Of a stretch of 64,000 bases of DNA, positions 61,301 to 64,000 are shown one piece after another. Each line of letters opens with the position of its first letter. Positions within the stretch are counted from its first letter, which is position 1. The notes beneath the pieces are model-generated. The model was not told the origin of the DNA. It saw only the letters and a list, made by a program, of their open reading frames with translations, and made no database searches. The DNA comes from Polytrichum commune (lineage: Eukaryota > Streptophyta > Polytrichopsida > Polytrichales > Polytrichaceae). The translations under genes were made by a program, and so were the position numbers. The stretch lies in contig OX485806.1 of the NCBI GenBank assembly GCA_950295325.1, forward strand, positions 20,894,001-20,958,000. The letters run 5' to 3'.

Positions 61301-64000
61301 GGTACTATATAATCTCACTTTGAGCTTGGGTGCTTCAGGTTTTCCGTCACACAATGTTTGGACCTGAAGGTCGACCTCAACACTGCTGTGCTTGGCTAGG
61401 CCTAGCTTGCGCATTTCCAGACAATGCACACCCTAATGTGCCAGATGAGGTCTGGTCATGCTTTCCCATCTGTCATGCAAGAATTGTTGATTATGGGATG
61501 CTTTGTTTTGGCATTGGTGGTTAATGTTATACTGCTATGTTCATTGTGTAACAGCTGCCGAAATTCGCTCGAGATGCTGTTTCGTATGCAGAGCAACTGC
61601 TTGATTCAGTCATGGGAGGCCTGGAAGGTTTGATCAACATCTTAGATTCAGAAGGAGGATATGGTTCACTTGACAATAAGGTCAGTGCCCCTATCTTGTC
61701 CAGCCAGAGGAGCAATCATTGAGCCCTTTTTTTGAAAGTGTTGTTGTTGTAAATGACCAGAGTGAGCAACTTAATCAAGCAAAGACACTTATACCATATC
61801 TTAGTCCTTAGTCAATTATTTCTCTACGGTCTTGAGTGGGCTGGCCTGTGCTATTACCTCTGATAATGCCGCTGTCATATGTGCAGCTTCTTTTAGAGCA
61901 GGCTGCATTGCGCTTAAACCAATTATCAAGAACTGGCATGACTGGTGTCAAGATGGCCAATGGGAACGTTGAGTTTCCCCTACCTGGTTTTGAAAGTGAA
62001 CCCATCCACAGAGACTCAATCAAAATGTAAGTTGGGAACCTAGAAATGTATTGAAATGTGGCTTGTAGGTCTCACATGAATGTTCATTTCCAATATTTTA
62101 TCCTGCTGTCTCACTGCTAGAATAAAATTGCTCTTGTGAATGCAGGTTGGAGGCAGCAGTCCAGAGACTCACTAGTCTTTGTTCAGTGCTTAATGAGATG
62201 GAGCCTTTGCGTGTCCTCAACCACATGTTTGTACCACGGGAGGTACATGTTTCTGCTGACCTGGGTGGTATGATTTATGTGGTACAGGGAAATTTACTAG
62301 ATAGGCAGTTGAAGTTGCAACTGCTGAGTGCTTAAATGGTTTTGAAATCACTGTATAATTTGTGCATTCTTATTCCATTGACGTGGTTGCAGTACTTGAG
62401 GGATCGAGTTGTGAAAAACTTTCGGACACGGTTAGCTAGTATAATTATGGTGGATGGTGATCTTCAACGACCATCTGTTGTGGAGGCTCGGCTGCAGCGA
62501 CACATGAGCATTGTGCATCTTGTGGAACAACATGTACAGTTGGACCTAACACGAGGTGTGCGGGAGGTTCTCCTAACTGAGTCCTTTGCACGTCATATGC
62601 AAGACTTGCACCCTGATGATCGAGAAGTTGGAGCAGGTGGTGATGCTGTGTGCACAATCACAGATTGGTATGTGGAGAACTTGCTAAAAGATGCAAAAGC
62701 GTCAGGAGTCATATTCTCTCCCTTGGATAAGTGTTTTAGAAGCACAAGGCCTATTGGACGTGTGGCTGCAGAGTCGGTTGCAGATTTAGCGGAGCTGAAG
62801 GCATTTGTGAGGATCTTTGGTCCTTATGGTGTTGATAAGCTATGCGATAGCTTGGTGGCACAGCTCACAGCACTTACAGACACTCTTGATACTTTCTTAC
62901 GCTCAAATAAAGAGGTGCTGGAATCATTAGCTGGGAACATACACAGTCAACTGCACCGAGAGAATATGTTGCAGGAGTTGCAAGAGTTGGGAACTTTGAT
63001 GTCAAACACATTGCGTATTGGTCACATGCTTAGCATGCGTGCTCTCCTAGCCGAGGCCACAGCCCAGGTCTTGAGGACCAATACTCCTCTTTTATTCTCC
63101 CTCTTGACAGATTTTTCAAAGCATGCTCCAAAATCAATTCCTGAAAAACCAAATCTCCTGCGGTTGAAAGCTGTTGCTAGTCGAGTTGGTGCTATTGATG
63201 TTGAAGAAGGAGATGCTGTTATGATACATGGCATTTTGAGTAACATGGAAGGAGCTGGTGATCAGACGTGGGCGCTCCTACCTTTCCTATTTGTGTCATG
63301 TATAACCTCAAACATTTGGACTGCCACCACCTTCAGCATCCACACGGGTGGTTTTACCACTAATGTCCATTGCTTGGCAAGGTATTTCTCTCATACCTCA
63401 CATAATGGATATCCTGAGTACAACCTTCAGCTTCACTTGTTTCTGTTAGGGATTTTAGTCTATCGGTGCCATAGAATGTCATGGAGATGTTCTTTTATCA
63501 GGCTCATCTTTTCACTGCACCTGAAATTGATTGGAAGAGAAATGGTTTGGACAGGTGTATAAATGCTGTTATGGTTGCAAATGAATGGGTACGGGCGGAA
63601 CGAAAAGAGATGCAAAGGCAAGCATCAGATCCAGGGAGCAGAAGCATGCGGGGAGATGGTTCCCAAGTTCAAAGTGCAGAGAGTCCTGCAGATGTGGAAA
63701 TAAGCATAAAGGCTTCTATGAAAACTTTTCTGCAGTGTGCTGTTGCCACAGTCCTTGAAGCCTGGGATGATGCACACAGGTCTGATTTTGCATCAGTTTT
63801 TTAGTTTCTGCTTTAGACCCTTCTAAACATATACTTTAAAGCACTCCATATAAGTGCGAATTTGGCTTCACTTAGCATTTTGCTGTCATGACATTTCATT
63901 ATAAGCATAGCTAAGAATATTCTCAAAGGTATCTCATGTTTCCGTAGGAATGCCCATGTCTTGAGGACTGTTGACAACTTTTGTGTACAATCATGTTTTT
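55366..64000 (+). CDS. NAP1: NAP1 / GNARLED subunit of the SCAR/WAVE complex (right end off window)
   Basis: NAP1 is a large helical scaffold that pairs with PIR/SRA1 in the SCAR/WAVE complex and so controls ARP2/3-driven actin branching in the cytoplasm, important for tip growth and cell shape in plants. About 1248 codons are visible of the roughly 1400 typical in plants. Recognisable segments in order include QIEWVMHLEKVAHGLM, FMDLFCAFVRVNLLADK, AYDPPLKGLHDDLNFVSPRI, LSPYHPRYPEKLTNSAHP, YREWALIGYLVCPTELLRPG, DPTIGFLLDGLDRL, FGPEGRPQHCCAWLGLA, SVMGGLEGLINILDSEGG, DLQRPSVVEARLQRHM and ESVADLAELKAFVRIFGPYG. The ATG at 55366 follows an in-frame stop. Intron 5 uses a GC donor. The reading frame is intact throughout. 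The last exon, cut at 64000, is the least certain. Confidence 0.94.
55366..64000 (+). other. NAP1: Exon map of NAP1 (23 exons visible)
   Basis: 55366-55797, 55977-56051, 56203-56283, 56763-56843, 56959-57041 (followed by a GCAAGT donor), 57522-57606, 57898-58023, 58375-58482, 58616-58660, 58816-58958, 59187-59319, 59652-59762, 59942-60020, 60180-60373, 60835-60980, 61149-61230, 61339-61449, 61555-61680, 61887-62026, 62146-62242, 62393-63381 (989 nt, by far the longest), 63555-63779, 63948-64000 (partial). Phases agree at every junction. Confidence 0.9.

Overview
The window is nuclear DNA from a plant-lineage eukaryote. Genes are split by many GT-AG introns with plant-type proteins behind them, and the space between genes is filled with decayed DNA transposons, fold-back elements and diverged tandem repeats. 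The gene set (an ECA3-type Ca2+ pump, plant-type XRCC2, plant-type NFRKB, NAP1 of the SCAR/WAVE complex) points to a streptophyte: a land plant, perhaps of bryophyte grade, or a close algal relative. The species cannot be fixed from the sequence alone.

Four host genes can be reconstructed exon by exon with consistent splice phases. (1) ECA3, plus strand, 1823-13562, 34 coding exons, 1001 codons plus stop. (2) XRCC2, minus strand, 20453-15399, 9 exons, about 345 aa, tail-to-tail with ECA3. (3) NFRKB, minus strand, 45428-38489, 6 exons, up to 1196 aa. (4) NAP1/GNARLED, plus strand, from 55366 and running off the right edge, 23 exons visible. They are unrelated housekeeping genes: Ca2+/Mn2+ pumping in the secretory pathway, homologous recombination, chromatin remodelling and actin nucleation. 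There is no operon-like logic.

The gaps hold the mobile fraction. 14667-15291 is a fold-back element between the 3' ends of ECA3 and XRCC2. 20.5-30.9 kb is gene-poor repeat debris, with inverted flanks at 24.6 and 29.46 kb and three tandem arrays. 30919-34596 is a decayed but nearly full-length PIF/Harbinger element with both its genes, a trihelix-like ORF1 and a DDE transposase, arranged convergently. 34854-35954 is a young fold-back element with about 410-bp arms and an exact 11-bp target duplication, as expected for a Mutator-like element. 44.4-45.1 kb, in NFRKB intron 1, is a tandem duplication that copies the end of exon 1. 46551-46884 is an array of about ten short stem-loops with a conserved loop and covarying stems. 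48792-49870 is a deleted pogo/Tigger element. 50976-51479 and 52057-52246 are MITE-like elements.

No rRNA, tRNA, CRISPR array or virus-like gene was recognised. No wholly new gene system is visible. The least explained structures are the covarying stem-loop array, the young long-arm fold-back element and the duplicated exon tails of NFRKB.
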